Origin: a virus
Direction: 5' to 3' (one strand)
Virus record (IMG/VR): IMGVR_UViG_3300021091_000059
Coordinates: 1 to 64,000 of that record
Length of the DNA stretch: 64,000 nt
In this document: in pieces, positions 1-8,623 of the stretch
Layout: each line of letters opens with the position of its first letter
How positions within the stretch are numbered: the stretch's first letter is position 1
Translations under genes and position numbers: made by a program
Notes under the pieces: generated by a model
The model's database searches: none
Told to the model about the DNA's origin: nothing
The model's input: only the letters and a program-made list of their open reading frames with translations

Positions 1-1
1 T

Positions 2-82
2 ACCACACCCGAACCAATTTCAGCTAATGTTGATGATGAGTTTGGGTTCTCTGAAACAATTTTTGAATGGCCTAATACATAA
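2..82 (+). CDS. C-terminal end of a virion gene (partial)
   Basis: The window opens inside an open frame of 26 codons that ends at the TAA at 80-82 and overlaps the next start codon (TAATG). The visible tail is acidic and aromatic and ends FEWPNT. In T4-like genomes the gene before the small terminase is usually a neck or tail-completion gene (gp13-gp15), so such a protein is likely by position only. Too little sequence is present to name it. Confidence 0.6.
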   Translation, partial: TTPEPISANVDDEFGFSETIFEWPNT

Positions 83-495
83 TGTCTAAATTAAATAATA
101 AATTATCTAAAGTATTAAACACTAAATCGATAGAAGTTAATCCCATGGTTGAAATATCAACAACTAAAGTTGTTACTACAAATATAGTTGAGGAAGATGC
201 TAATTTTGCTCGTAATAATATTAGAGAACTAATTATTAAAGGTAATCAAGCCATGGATCAATTATTAGCTGTTGCTAAAGAATCAGAACATCCTCGTGCA
301 TATGAAGTAGCTGCAACTTTAATTAAAAGTTTAGCAGATATGAATAAAGATTTGTTAGATTTGCAAAAAAAACGCAAAGATTTAATACCCAATGAAGATA
401 ATTTTGCAGGAAATACCAAAAATTTAAATGTAGATAAGGCGATTTTTGTTGGATCTACAAACGAATTAGTTAAGTTTTTAAAGAGCAATAAATAA
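82..495 (+). CDS. 16: Terminase small subunit (gp16-like)
   Basis: A 137-residue protein, short compared with T4 gp16 (164 aa). It has a predicted helical core (about residues 41-100) containing FARNNIRELIIKGNQAMDQL and ending in the DLLDLQKKRKDL helix, typical of the gp16 family in aquatic T4-like phages. The small subunit recognises DNA and stimulates the gp17 packaging motor at the portal. Its ATG overlaps the preceding stop. Gp17 lies downstream, but a Dps-like gene and a small membrane-protein gene intervene, which is unusual. Assignment rests on family resemblance plus position. Confidence 0.8.
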   Translation: MSKLNNKLSKVLNTKSIEVNPMVEISTTKVVTTNIVEEDANFARNNIRELIIKGNQAMDQLLAVAKESEHPRAYEVAATLIKSLADMNKDLLDLQKKRKDLIPNEDNFAGNTKNLNVDKAIFVGSTNELVKFLKSNK

Positions 496-503
496 GGATT
501 ATC

Positions 504-938
504 ATGGAAAAACTCATTGAACAACTCAAAACAATTTTAGGCACAAACTTTGGTTTATATTTTAAAGCTCACTCGTTTCATTGGAACATAGAGGGTGCAG
601 ACTTTATTCAATACCATAAGTTTTTAGCTAAATTATATGAACAAATTTTCAATAACACAGATTTAATTGCTGAAAAAATTCGTGCATTAGGATCTTACGC
701 TCCAACAGGTTTAGATAGAATGCTTGAATTATGTGATATTCAAGACAATGAAAATATCCCATCAGCCATTGAAATGTTTGCACAATTAAAAAGTGATAAT
801 GACCGATTTATTATTCATTTGAGAGCTGGTATTATATTAGCTGATCAAGTTGGCGAACCAGCAGTTTCTAATTTCTTACAAGAAATATTAGACCAACATC
901 AAAAACACGCATGGTTTTTAAGCACTTTGATTAAATGA
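504..938 (+). CDS. dps: Dps-like ferritin (DNA-binding/iron-storage protein)
   Basis: A 144-residue four-helix-bundle protein of the Dps/ferritin-like family. The ferroxidase ligands are all visible: H26 (in HSFHW), H38, D53 and E57. Their spacing (12, 15, 4) equals the H31/H43/D58/E62 pattern of classical Dps proteins. Dps stores iron, consumes peroxide and often coats DNA. Here it sits between the two terminase genes, 8 nt after gp16, and overlaps the next small gene by ATGA. Its role could be to protect DNA or to manage host iron; expression at packaging time would fit protection, but that is inference. Family identity is secure; function in the phage is unknown. Confidence 0.88.
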   Translation: MEKLIEQLKTILGTNFGLYFKAHSFHWNIEGADFIQYHKFLAKLYEQIFNNTDLIAEKIRALGSYAPTGLDRMLELCDIQDNENIPSAIEMFAQLKSDNDRFIIHLRAGIILADQVGEPAVSNFLQEILDQHQKHAWFLSTLIK

Positions 939-1108
939 CCAAAATATATAATAGATTGTGGTCACCAATATTCTTTATAATGGCAATTATAAGTTATTAC
1001 TTAAACTGTAATGAGATAATTTGTCATCATAGCCACAGTTTATATGAAATGCCTCTAATGTGGTCAATAATGGGATTGGCACATTTGAGCGTTTGGTTTA
1101 ACAAATAA
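935..1108 (+). CDS. Small two-segment membrane protein
   Basis: A 57-codon gene whose ATG overlaps the Dps stop (ATGA) and whose TAA directly abuts the terminase large subunit ATG. The product has two hydrophobic stretches (about residues 9-23 and 38-54) flanking a short loop with two Cys and the His-rich motif HHSHS (about 31-35). This suggests a small membrane hairpin, possibly metal-binding. Tight coupling on both sides argues it is a real gene. No family recognised. Linkage to Dps makes a metal-related role imaginable but untested. Confidence 0.6.
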   Translation: MTKIYNRLWSPIFFIMAIISYYLNCNEIICHHSHSLYEMPLMWSIMGLAHLSVWFNK

Positions 1109-2743
1109 ATGGAAAATATTGATGGTTATCTTGGAAATCAACGCCTAAAAAAAGTAGGCATTGATTTACCCTACACAGAGGAACAAGTAGCAGAAATTAT
1201 TAAATGTACCGAGAACCCGGTATATTTTATACGAAATTATGTAAAAATTGTAAATGTAGATCACGGTTTGGTTCCATTTGATATGTGGCCATTTCAAGAA
1301 GAAATGGTTAATACATTTCATAATAATCGTTTTTGTATTGCAAAAATGCCTCGTCAGGTTGGTAAAACAACCACCACCGTAGGTTATATGTTATGGTCTG
1401 TTTTATTTAATCCAGATTATACAATAGGCATATTAGCAAATAAAGGTTCATTGGCTCGTGAGATTTTAGATCGATTAACCAAAGCTTATGAATATTTGCC
1501 AGTATGGTTGCAACAAGGTGTTTTAGTTTGGAATAAAGGTAACATTGAATTAGAAAATGGGTCAAAGATATTTGCATACGCCACATCAGCTGATGGTGTC
1601 CGAGGCGGTTCTTATAATTTAATATTTCTTGATGAGTTTGCATTTGTGCCGCACAATATGGCACAAGACTTTTTTCAATCAACTTACCCTGTAATTTCTT
1701 CTGGTCAAACAACCAAAGTAATTATTGTATCTACACCTAATGGATTAAATCAGTTTTATAAAATGTGGACTGATGCAATTGAAGGTCGTTCTACATATAA
1801 ACCTTTAGAAGTTCATTGGTCACAAGTGCCAGGTCGTAACGAAGAGTGGAAAAACGAAACAATACGAAATACAAGTGAAGAGCAGTTTCGTGTAGAATTT
1901 GAAACGGAATTTATTGGTTCATCGGCAACATTAATTTCTGGAACCAAGTTAAGAAGTTTAGCATTTCATAATCCAATATCTTCAGATGAGGGATTAGACA
2001 TATATGAACAACCCATACCAGGCAATCTGTATATTGCCACAGTTGATTGTGCAGAGGGTATAGAGGCTGATTATTCTGCTATAAACGTGATTGATGTAAC
2101 ACAAACACCCTATAAGCAGGTTGCTAAATATAGAAATAATAAATTACCATTATTATTTTTTCCTACTATCATTTATTCGGTGGCAAAAAAATATAATGAA
2201 GCCTATGCGTTAATTGAAACAAATAACATAGGTCAACAAGTGGTTGATATTTTACACTATGATTTAGAGTATGAAAACATATACAAGTTAGAGCATCATC
2301 ATATCAAAGGTCAAAGTATATCAGCTGGTTTTAAACGATCTACCTCTTTTGGCATTAAAACAACAAAATCTGTCAAGAAAATTGGATGTGCTAACTTAAA
2401 AACACTTATTGAAAACGATAAATTAATCATTAATGACTTTGACACAATAGCTGAAATGAACACTTTTTCTAGGGTTCGTGGCACCTATGCGGCTGAAGAA
2501 GGCAATAATGACGATTTAGTAATGGGATTAGTTTTATTTGCATGGCTAACAGCGCAAACATTCTTTAAAGATTCTACAAGTATTGATGTAAGAAAGTTAA
2601 TGTTGGCAGAGCAAAATATGTTGGTTGACGAAGATTTAACTCCTGTGGGCATTATAGATGACGGAAAAAGAGAGGAAATTACGATTGACCGTGAAAATAA
2701 TGATATATGGACAGAAAAGGGCTATACTTCTTCAATTTTTTAA
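1109..2743 (+). CDS. 17: Terminase large subunit (gp17-like)
   Basis: A 544-residue DNA-packaging motor. The N-terminal ATPase has Walker A at about 82-88 (RQVGKTT) and Walker B plus catalytic Glu at 171-176 (LIFLDE). A C-terminal RNase H-fold nuclease begins with the TVDCAEG motif, whose Asp should bind metal, and later acidic residues (ALIETNN; GNNDDLVM) complete the site. It docks on the portal, cuts concatemers and pumps DNA into proheads. The length is close to T4 gp17 (610 aa) and to cyanophage homologues. The start is the first ATG, directly after the preceding stop. Confident by motifs and context. Confidence 0.97.
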   Translation: MENIDGYLGNQRLKKVGIDLPYTEEQVAEIIKCTENPVYFIRNYVKIVNVDHGLVPFDMWPFQEEMVNTFHNNRFCIAKMPRQVGKTTTTVGYMLWSVLFNPDYTIGILANKGSLAREILDRLTKAYEYLPVWLQQGVLVWNKGNIELENGSKIFAYATSADGVRGGSYNLIFLDEFAFVPHNMAQDFFQSTYPVISSGQTTKVIIVSTPNGLNQFYKMWTDAIEGRSTYKPLEVHWSQVPGRNEEWKNETIRNTSEEQFRVEFETEFIGSSATLISGTKLRSLAFHNPISSDEGLDIYEQPIPGNLYIATVDCAEGIEADYSAINVIDVTQTPYKQVAKYRNNKLPLLFFPTIIYSVAKKYNEAYALIETNNIGQQVVDILHYDLEYENIYKLEHHHIKGQSISAGFKRSTSFGIKTTKSVKKIGCANLKTLIENDKLIINDFDTIAEMNTFSRVRGTYAAEEGNNDDLVMGLVLFAWLTAQTFFKDSTSIDVRKLMLAEQNMLVDEDLTPVGIIDDGKREEITIDRENNDIWTEKGYTSSIF

Positions 2744-2746
2744 AAA

Positions 2747-2763
2747 ACTAAATACACTATAAA
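2747..2763 (+). promoter_or_regulatory. Late promoter candidate upstream of tail sheath
   Basis: ACTAAATA followed by CACTATAAA lies in the 77-nt gap before the tail sheath gene. The 15-mer TAAATACACTATAAA (2749-2763) recurs exactly at 63844-63858 before the fibre-like gene. It is one base off the TATAAATA late element seen elsewhere in this window. Confidence 0.55.
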
Positions 2764-2820
2764 AGAATTCAATAACAATATTATATTATTCGTAAAGTAA
2801 TTATTTAAAGGAGAAATCCA

Positions 2821-4518
2821 ATGGCATTTCAGCTCTCACCTGGGGTAAATGTATCAGAAATAGATTTGACTACAATTGTCCCCTCAGTTCCAACTTCAAT
2901 TGGAGCATTTGCTGGTATATTTCAATGGGGTCCAATCGATGAAATTGTAACTGTTTCAGACGAAGTAAATCTAGTTGAAAGATTTTTTAAACCATATTCC
3001 GATAACTATGAATATTGGTTTTCAGCAGCGAATTTTTTAGCATACTCAAATAATCTTAAAACTGTTCGTGCAGGTAGTATTGCTTCAACAAAAAATGCTG
3101 TGTCTAATGGTTCAGCAGTATTAATTAAAAATGATGATGCTTATGATGATAATTTTTCAGGCGGTGCAAACACATATGGTGAATTCGCAGCTCGCTATGC
3201 TGGTGCTGTAGGCAACTCACTTAAAGTTTCTTTATGTGACGCAAATACTTACTCTGGTTGGGCTTTTGCCTCACAATTTACAGCTGCACCAGGCACTTCA
3301 ACATATACATCATCCGTTGGTGGTGCTAATGATGAAATTCACGTTATTGTTATTGACCAAGACGGCGAATTTACAGGCACACAAAATACAGTTCTTGAAA
3401 AATATGCTTTTGTATCTAAAGCGTCAGATGCTAAAGATGATTCAGGCAATACTAATTACTATAAAAATGTTATTACAAATAAATCAAAATATATTCATTG
3501 GTTAAGTCACCCAACAGCAAACGGCGGAGCTTCATATGCTAATGCAAGCTCAACATGGGGCACTACAGCTACCAATAAATCTTTTAGTAATTTATCAGCT
3601 AATGTGACAATATCACTTATTAATGGTGCAGATGGCACAATTTCTACTGCAAACGTTATTACAGCTTATGATCAATTTGCTAATGCTGATTCAGTTGATA
3701 TCTCATTAATTGTTTCTGGTCCTGCTGGTACAACTCTTGCTGCTAATCTTATTACATTGGCAGGAACTCGTAAAGATTGTTTAGCATTCTTATCACCAGA
3801 AAAAGCAGATTGTGTTGATAACGCTGGTTCTGAAGTAACAGATATTAAAGCTTATCGTGATACATTAACAAGCAGTTCATATGCGGTATTAGATTCTAAT
3901 TGGAAATATCAATACGACAAATACAACGATGTGTATCGCTGGGTACCATTAAATGGTGACATTGCTGGTCTATGTGCAAGAACAGACCTTGAACGTGATC
4001 CATGGTTCTCACCAGGCGGTCTCAATCGTGGTATTATCAAAAATGTAATTAAACTTGCATGGAATCCAACAAAAACAAATCGTGATGATTTGTATGTAAA
4101 AGGTATTAATCCTATTGTTACATTCCAAGGTGAAGGTGTAGTATTATTTGGCGATAAGACGCTTTTATCTAAACCAAGCGCTTTTGATCGTATTAATGTT
4201 CGTAGGTTGTTCATTGTTCTTGAGAAAGCTCTTGCTCGTGCAGCTCGCTTCTCTCTCTTTGAGTTCAATGACCAATTTACCAGAGCTCAGTTTGTTGCTC
4301 TTGTAGAACCGTTCTTGCGTGATGTTCAAGGTCGCCGAGGCATCTTTGACTTCCGTGTGGTTTGTGATGAAACAAACAATACGCCAGAGGTTATAGATAG
4401 AAACGAATTTATCGGTGATATTTTCATTAAACCATCTAGATCAATTAACTTTATTCAACTTAACTTTATAGCAGTAAGAACAGGTGTAAGTTTTGATGAA
4501 GTTGTTGGTAAGTTTTAA
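2821..4518 (+). CDS. 18: Tail sheath protein (gp18-like)
   Basis: A 565-residue contractile sheath protein. The N-terminus (PGVNVSEIDLTTIVPSVPTS) is the conserved strand region that threads between subunits. The C-terminal third contains the sheath core with WFSPGG and then NVRRLFIVLEKALARAAR, a hallmark of phage sheath proteins. The middle is Thr/Ser/Ala-rich and probably forms outer protrusion domains. Sheath polymerises around the tube and contracts at infection. A good ribosome site (AAGGAGA) precedes the ATG. The tail tube follows after 27 nt. Confidence 0.96.
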   Translation: MAFQLSPGVNVSEIDLTTIVPSVPTSIGAFAGIFQWGPIDEIVTVSDEVNLVERFFKPYSDNYEYWFSAANFLAYSNNLKTVRAGSIASTKNAVSNGSAVLIKNDDAYDDNFSGGANTYGEFAARYAGAVGNSLKVSLCDANTYSGWAFASQFTAAPGTSTYTSSVGGANDEIHVIVIDQDGEFTGTQNTVLEKYAFVSKASDAKDDSGNTNYYKNVITNKSKYIHWLSHPTANGGASYANASSTWGTTATNKSFSNLSANVTISLINGADGTISTANVITAYDQFANADSVDISLIVSGPAGTTLAANLITLAGTRKDCLAFLSPEKADCVDNAGSEVTDIKAYRDTLTSSSYAVLDSNWKYQYDKYNDVYRWVPLNGDIAGLCARTDLERDPWFSPGGLNRGIIKNVIKLAWNPTKTNRDDLYVKGINPIVTFQGEGVVLFGDKTLLSKPSAFDRINVRRLFIVLEKALARAARFSLFEFNDQFTRAQFVALVEPFLRDVQGRRGIFDFRVVCDETNNTPEVIDRNEFIGDIFIKPSRSINFIQLNFIAVRTGVSFDEVVGKF

Positions 4519-4524
4519 TAAATA
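4517..4524 (+). promoter_or_regulatory. Late promoter-like element before tail tube
   Basis: AATAAATA at the end of the sheath gene, 21 nt before the tail tube ATG. It matches the T4-type late element in seven of eight positions. Confidence 0.4.
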
Positions 4525-4545
4525 GAGAAACAGGAGATATAAAAA

Positions 4546-5091
4546 ATGGCTTTTTCCGTAAATGAATTTAGAAGTCAAATGGTTGGTGACGGCGCTCGTC
4601 CAAATCTGTTTGAAGTGTCTATGCCTTTTCCCGTGTTCTCTGCACCAGGAGATGCACAAACTAAATTAACTTTCATGTGTAAAACAGCACAATTACCAGG
4701 TTCAACTATTGGTGTTGTGCCAGTTCAATATTTTGGCCGTGAATTAAAATTTGTTGGCAATAGAACATTTGCAGACTGGACAATTAACATTATCAATGAT
4801 GAAGATTTTATCATTCGTAACGCATTTGAAAGATGGATGAATGGTATTAATAGTCACAATCTTAATGTGCGTAATCCGGCTGCTCTTGCACCGTTAGGAT
4901 ATTCAGTTGATGGCGATGTCAGACAATTTGGCAAAAAAGGTGATACACTTAAAAGATACAAATTTGTTGGTTTATATCCAACAGATTTAGCTCCAATTGA
5001 TGTTGATTGGGGCGCTAATGACACAATTGAGGAATTTACAGTAACTATGTCCTACCAATGGTGGGAATCAGTTGAAACTGGTGTGGTGTAA
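4546..5091 (+). CDS. 19: Tail tube protein (gp19-like)
   Basis: A 181-residue tail tube subunit of the T4 gp19 family (T4 gp19 is 163 aa). The family signature includes the N-terminal ARPNLFEV strand, the central AQLPGSTIGVVPVQYFGRE segment and the C-terminal YQWWES region. It stacks as hexameric rings inside the sheath to form the DNA channel. A strong ribosome site (CAGGAGA) precedes the ATG, and a terminator follows, so sheath and tube form a unit. A second gp19-like gene occurs at 11936. Confidence 0.95.
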   Translation: MAFSVNEFRSQMVGDGARPNLFEVSMPFPVFSAPGDAQTKLTFMCKTAQLPGSTIGVVPVQYFGRELKFVGNRTFADWTINIINDEDFIIRNAFERWMNGINSHNLNVRNPAALAPLGYSVDGDVRQFGKKGDTLKRYKFVGLYPTDLAPIDVDWGANDTIEEFTVTMSYQWWESVETGVV

Positions 5092-5097
5092 TTTAAC

Positions 5098-5126
5098 GAG
5101 AAAGGCTTCGGCCTTTCTCTTTTTTT
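5098..5126 (+). terminator. Rho-independent terminator after tail tube
   Basis: A perfect 9-bp stem, GAGAAAGGC and GCCTTTCTC, closed by a TTCG tetraloop and followed by a run of seven T. It separates the tail genes from the portal operon. Confidence 0.93.
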
Positions 5127-5139
5127 AGGATGATATAAA

Positions 5140-6786
5140 ATGGCAGTCAAACTCTTTGGATTTACCCTAGGTCGAAAAGATGTTGTTCAACCGCAATTAC
5201 CTGAACAACCTTCTTTTGCACTCCCAACACAAGCTATGGATGATGGTGCAGTCACCATCACATCTGCAGCTCACTATGGAACTTATGTAGATTTAGAAGG
5301 TTCTGTTCGTAATGAAATTGAACTAATAACACGCTATCGTGAGATGGCAAACCATCCAGAATTAGAAATGGCGATTGATGATATTGTCAATGAAGCCATC
5401 ACCCATGATGAAACAGGTAAAGTAGCTAATATTGTTTTAGATAAACTAACTCAACCTGAAACCATTAAAAAGAAAATACTCGAAGAATACAATAATATTC
5501 AGAAGATGCTTAACTTTAGCAATCTGGCTGATGACCTTTTTAAGCGTTGGTACATTGACGGTAGAATTAATTTTCATGTAGTTGTTGATGAAAAATCGCC
5601 AAAAGAAGGTATTAAAGAATTAAGATACATCGATCCACGCAAGATTCGTAAAGTGCGTGAGATTAAAAAAGAGCGTGATCCAAAAACTGGCGCTCAAATT
5701 ATTTCCTCTATTGCTGAGTATTATGTTTATAATGACAAAGGCACTACATCACAAACTTATACAAGTAATGTAAATGCTGGTTTAAGAATTGCGCCAGAAT
5801 CTATTATTAATGTAAATTCAGGTTTGATGGATGCAAAAAACACTTTTGTCATTTCATATTTACATAAAGCTATCAAACCACTCAATCAGTTAAGAATGAT
5901 TGAAGATGCTATCGTTATTTACCGTTTATCAAGAGCGCCTGAAAGACGAATATTTTATATTGATGTAGGTAATTTACCAAAAGGTAAAGCAGAACAATAT
6001 CTTCGTGATGTTATGGTCAAATATCGTAACAAAATGGTATATGATGCTCAAACAGGTGAATTAAGAGATGACCGCAAACACATGTCAATGCTTGAAGATT
6101 TTTGGTTACCTCGCCGTGAAGGCGGTAAAGGTACTGAAATTACCACACTTCCAGCTGGTCAAAACCTTGGTGAATTAGAAGATGTAAAATATTTTCGTCA
6201 GAAGTTATTACAGTCATTAAATGTGCCTATTTCACGATTAGACTCGCAACAAGGTGGTATGATTGGTGTAGGTAGAGTGGCTGAAGTAACAAGAGATGAA
6301 GTTAAATTTGCTAAATTTGTTCAAAGATTAAGAAATAAGTTTTCTCAAATCTTCGATCAAGCTCTTCGTGTTCAATTGGTACTTAAAGGCATTTGCACAC
6401 AAGAAGAATGGGAAGATTTCAAAGAAGCCATTTACTATGACTTCTTAAAAGATAATAATTTTACCGAAATGCGTGATGCTGAATTACTCCGTGAAAGAGT
6501 AAATCTACTTCAAACGGTTGACCCATATATTGGTCGTTATTATTCATCTAAATGGGTTCGTAAAAATATTCTTCAAATGAATGAAGAAGACATTGAACAA
6601 ATGGAAAACGAAATTAAACAAGAAGAAAATGACGGAACTGGTGGTCCAATAATGCAAGGTGGTGAACAAGTATCAGCTGACCAATATCCTCCAGAAGACA
6701 ACACGGTTGAACGTGGTGCCGAAGATTCAAAAACACCTCAACTTGATGCTGATGTTGAAAAGTATAGTAACATAAATAGAGCTTAA
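5140..6786 (+). CDS. 20: Portal vertex protein (gp20-like)
   Basis: A 548-residue portal protein, close in length to T4 gp20 (524 aa). Recognisable family segments include LEMAIDDIVNEAI near the N-terminus, the central clip/stem region with YIDPRKIRKVREIKKE, and LPAGQNLGELEDVKYF plus VPISRLDS near the crown. Twelve copies form the channel for DNA entry, initiate prohead assembly and dock terminase. The C-terminal tail is acidic and disordered. It follows a terminator and begins the prohead gene block. Confidence 0.96.
   Translation: MAVKLFGFTLGRKDVVQPQLPEQPSFALPTQAMDDGAVTITSAAHYGTYVDLEGSVRNEIELITRYREMANHPELEMAIDDIVNEAITHDETGKVANIVLDKLTQPETIKKKILEEYNNIQKMLNFSNLADDLFKRWYIDGRINFHVVVDEKSPKEGIKELRYIDPRKIRKVREIKKERDPKTGAQIISSIAEYYVYNDKGTTSQTYTSNVNAGLRIAPESIINVNSGLMDAKNTFVISYLHKAIKPLNQLRMIEDAIVIYRLSRAPERRIFYIDVGNLPKGKAEQYLRDVMVKYRNKMVYDAQTGELRDDRKHMSMLEDFWLPRREGGKGTEITTLPAGQNLGELEDVKYFRQKLLQSLNVPISRLDSQQGGMIGVGRVAEVTRDEVKFAKFVQRLRNKFSQIFDQALRVQLVLKGICTQEEWEDFKEAIYYDFLKDNNFTEMRDAELLRERVNLLQTVDPYIGRYYSSKWVRKNILQMNEEDIEQMENEIKQEENDGTGGPIMQGGEQVSADQYPPEDNTVERGAEDSKTPQLDADVEKYSNINRA
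6771..6778 (+). promoter_or_regulatory. Late promoter element CATAAATA before gp67-like gene
   Basis: CATAAATA lies inside the last codons of the portal gene, 24 nt before the next ATG. The same 8-mer recurs at 11921, 41064 and 48718. Confidence 0.55.
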
Positions 6787-6802
6787 CATAACGGAGAAAA
6801 TT

Positions 6803-7129
6803 ATGGAAACAACACAATTTATTGATCAACTTGTAGCCGGTAAATCTGCTCAAGCTAAAGAAACACTTACAGATATTTTATCTGCTAAAGCCTTTAATGC
6901 ACTTGAAAATCGTAAAATTGAAATTGCTAAATCATCTTTTGGTGGTATAGAACAAGATCAGAATGAAGATCAAGATATTGAAGTTTTAGATGCAAATGAA
7001 GTCAATGGTGTTCAAATGAGTGATATTGAAGTGCAAGATACTGCCGATACACCAATGAAAGATGAGCTTATAACACAAGAAGAATTTGATGCTTCAGGAT
7101 TAATTCCTGCTAAAGTAATGGCAAAATGA
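6803..7129 (+). CDS. 67: Prohead core protein (gp67-like)
   Basis: A 108-residue acidic protein. The N-terminal segment (FIDQLVAGKSAQAKETLTDI, then a run ending ENRKIEIAKSSFG) is the conserved feature of T4-like prohead core proteins placed after the portal. The rest is acidic and low complexity, as expected of a core component degraded by the gp21 protease. T4 gp67 is similarly small and acidic. A good ribosome site (CGGAGA) precedes it, and the stop overlaps the next ATG (ATGA). Assigned by context and the N-terminal motif. Confidence 0.72.
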   Translation: METTQFIDQLVAGKSAQAKETLTDILSAKAFNALENRKIEIAKSSFGGIEQDQNEDQDIEVLDANEVNGVQMSDIEVQDTADTPMKDELITQEEFDASGLIPAKVMAK

Positions 7130-7821
7130 AATCTTTAGAACAGTTTAGACTTTTAATAGAAGAGGAGAAACAAGATTACTCCAAATTTGATGCGTTGGTA
7201 CGAGCTGGATTAGCAAACAGGTCTCAAATACAAAGAATTCATCGTGTTTTAAATAAAATGGGTGAAGAAAAACCAACTTTTAACCCAACTGACCGAGCAT
7301 TGATGCAAATGCTTTTTTTAAAAATGGCTGATTTAATTACAAGTAAGCAACTATTTCAAAAAACAAGGCAAACAGTTCGTGAGGAATATGAAGAAATTAA
7401 TGAGGCATTAGATTCAAGTGATCCACCTTTTGTATTAGTATTAAAGAGAAAAGCCATTCGTTTATATCCAAATGGTCAAAAAATTGCTCTTTATTTTAAC
7501 AACAAAATTAACAAATATTTTAGTGTTCCTTATGGTCCTGGTGTTGACTCTAATATACAGGCGGAAAATTTAAAAAACGGTATAAATACTATTAATGAAA
7601 ACAACATAACACAGTTGCAAAAGATTAAAGATAATCACCAACTTGGTGCGATTAAACATAATGATGGAACTTCAAGTAAAGTTGATGTGCAAACTGCTCA
7701 TGCAATTCTTAATGTTCATAAAAAATTGAATGATGAGAATAAAAAGAAGTTTGAAGACATGATTAATAAATCACGTCAACATTTACAAAAAGCGGCAGAA
7801 TTTTCACAAAAGAGAATGTAG
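7126..7821 (+). CDS. Prohead-region protein of unknown function
   Basis: A 231-residue, lysine-rich protein between the gp67-like and gp21 genes. It starts MKSLEQFRLLIEEE, similar to the capsid-targeting-type tags seen on several late proteins in this window. A helical block follows (about residues 20-90, with LVRAGLANRSQIQRIHRVL), then a short beta-like part (about 100-130) and a basic helical C-terminus. It overlaps its neighbours by 4 nt and 3 nt, consistent with coordinated expression in the prohead operon. A core or scaffold-associated role (in the position of T4 gp68) is plausible. I do not recognise a characterised family. Confidence 0.6.
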   Translation: MKSLEQFRLLIEEEKQDYSKFDALVRAGLANRSQIQRIHRVLNKMGEEKPTFNPTDRALMQMLFLKMADLITSKQLFQKTRQTVREEYEEINEALDSSDPPFVLVLKRKAIRLYPNGQKIALYFNNKINKYFSVPYGPGVDSNIQAENLKNGINTINENNITQLQKIKDNHQLGAIKHNDGTSSKVDVQTAHAILNVHKKLNDENKKKFEDMINKSRQHLQKAAEFSQKRM

Positions 7822-8270
7822 TGTTAAATTTTGTTGATTTAATATTACAAAATAAATTAGACGAAGCAAAAAAAATATTATTTGATCGTCTTGATGAAAT
7901 GATCGCAGATCGTATAAAAAGTGCTAAACGATATGTAGCTGAAGATAGATTTGAAAAAGTAGAAAACCTTGAAGAAGTTGCTAGACGTAATGTTAATATT
8001 ATTAGAATGGGAAGAATCAATAAGATTCGCCGTAGAATAAGAAGAAACGCTAAAGGACGAATTATTGTTCAAAAAAACAGAAGACGTTCAGGTATAAAAG
8101 GTTATCGTATTTCTGGTAATACAGTTAGACGAATACCAGCAACAACAAGACTTAAAAAAGCCCGTTTATTAAAACGGTCATGGAAAACAACTAGAAGAGC
8201 TAAACTTCGTAGAACATTATTAAAACGAAAAATGTCTATGCGAAGAAGAGCCGGATTAGGACTAAAATAA
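7821..8270 (+). CDS. Strongly basic prohead-region protein
   Basis: A 149-residue protein starting at GTG, whose G is the last base of the upstream TAG stop. The first 55 residues are ordinary helices. From about residue 55 onward it becomes a dense Arg/Lys sequence with repeated RRR and RxxR motifs (for example RINKIRRRIRRNAKGR), ending RRRAGLGLK. Such composition suggests nucleic-acid binding or charge neutralisation of the acidic core (gp67, gp22) inside the prohead. It occupies the place of gp68 in T4-like genomes. Function is inference from charge and position. Confidence 0.6.
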   Translation: MLNFVDLILQNKLDEAKKILFDRLDEMIADRIKSAKRYVAEDRFEKVENLEEVARRNVNIIRMGRINKIRRRIRRNAKGRIIVQKNRRRSGIKGYRISGNTVRRIPATTRLKKARLLKRSWKTTRRAKLRRTLLKRKMSMRRRAGLGLK

Positions 8271-8271
8271 A

Positions 8272-8622
8272 ATGCCATTTGAATTAATTAACTCTATAAG
8301 AAGTCCTTCAATTATTCGTATTGAAGGAACAGGTACAACTACAGTTGCTTTAGCTAACTTATCAGCGAGTGCTAATGAAACTGTAACATCCGCAAGCATT
8401 AAAAGAATAAATTGGTCAACAAACGGCAATATTCAAATTGTCAGAAGTTCTGTTCCAATTGTTTCTTTACACAATACGGGCGAAATGCGTCTTGATGAGT
8501 ATGGTTATTCAATTGCAAATAATAATACCTCATCTATTGTAATTACAATTAATACCGGCGGTACAGTAGTATTAGAAGTATCTAAAGAAGCAACTTATGC
8601 AACAGCATTAACAGGATTCTAA
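8272..8622 (+). CDS. Small beta-rich virion-type protein
   Basis: A 116-residue protein rich in Ser, Thr, Asn, Ile and Val, with alternating hydrophobic strands (for example SIVITINTGGTVVLEVS) and almost no charged clusters. It lacks a signal peptide or membrane segment. It lies one base after the basic protein and one base before the gp21 protease, inside the prohead operon. Composition suggests a beta-sandwich structural protein, perhaps a capsid decoration or accessory protein. I do not recognise a named family. Confidence 0.55.
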   Translation: MPFELINSIRSPSIIRIEGTGTTTVALANLSASANETVTSASIKRINWSTNGNIQIVRSSVPIVSLHNTGEMRLDEYGYSIANNNTSSIVITINTGGTVVLEVSKEATYATALTGF

Positions 8623-8623
8623 C

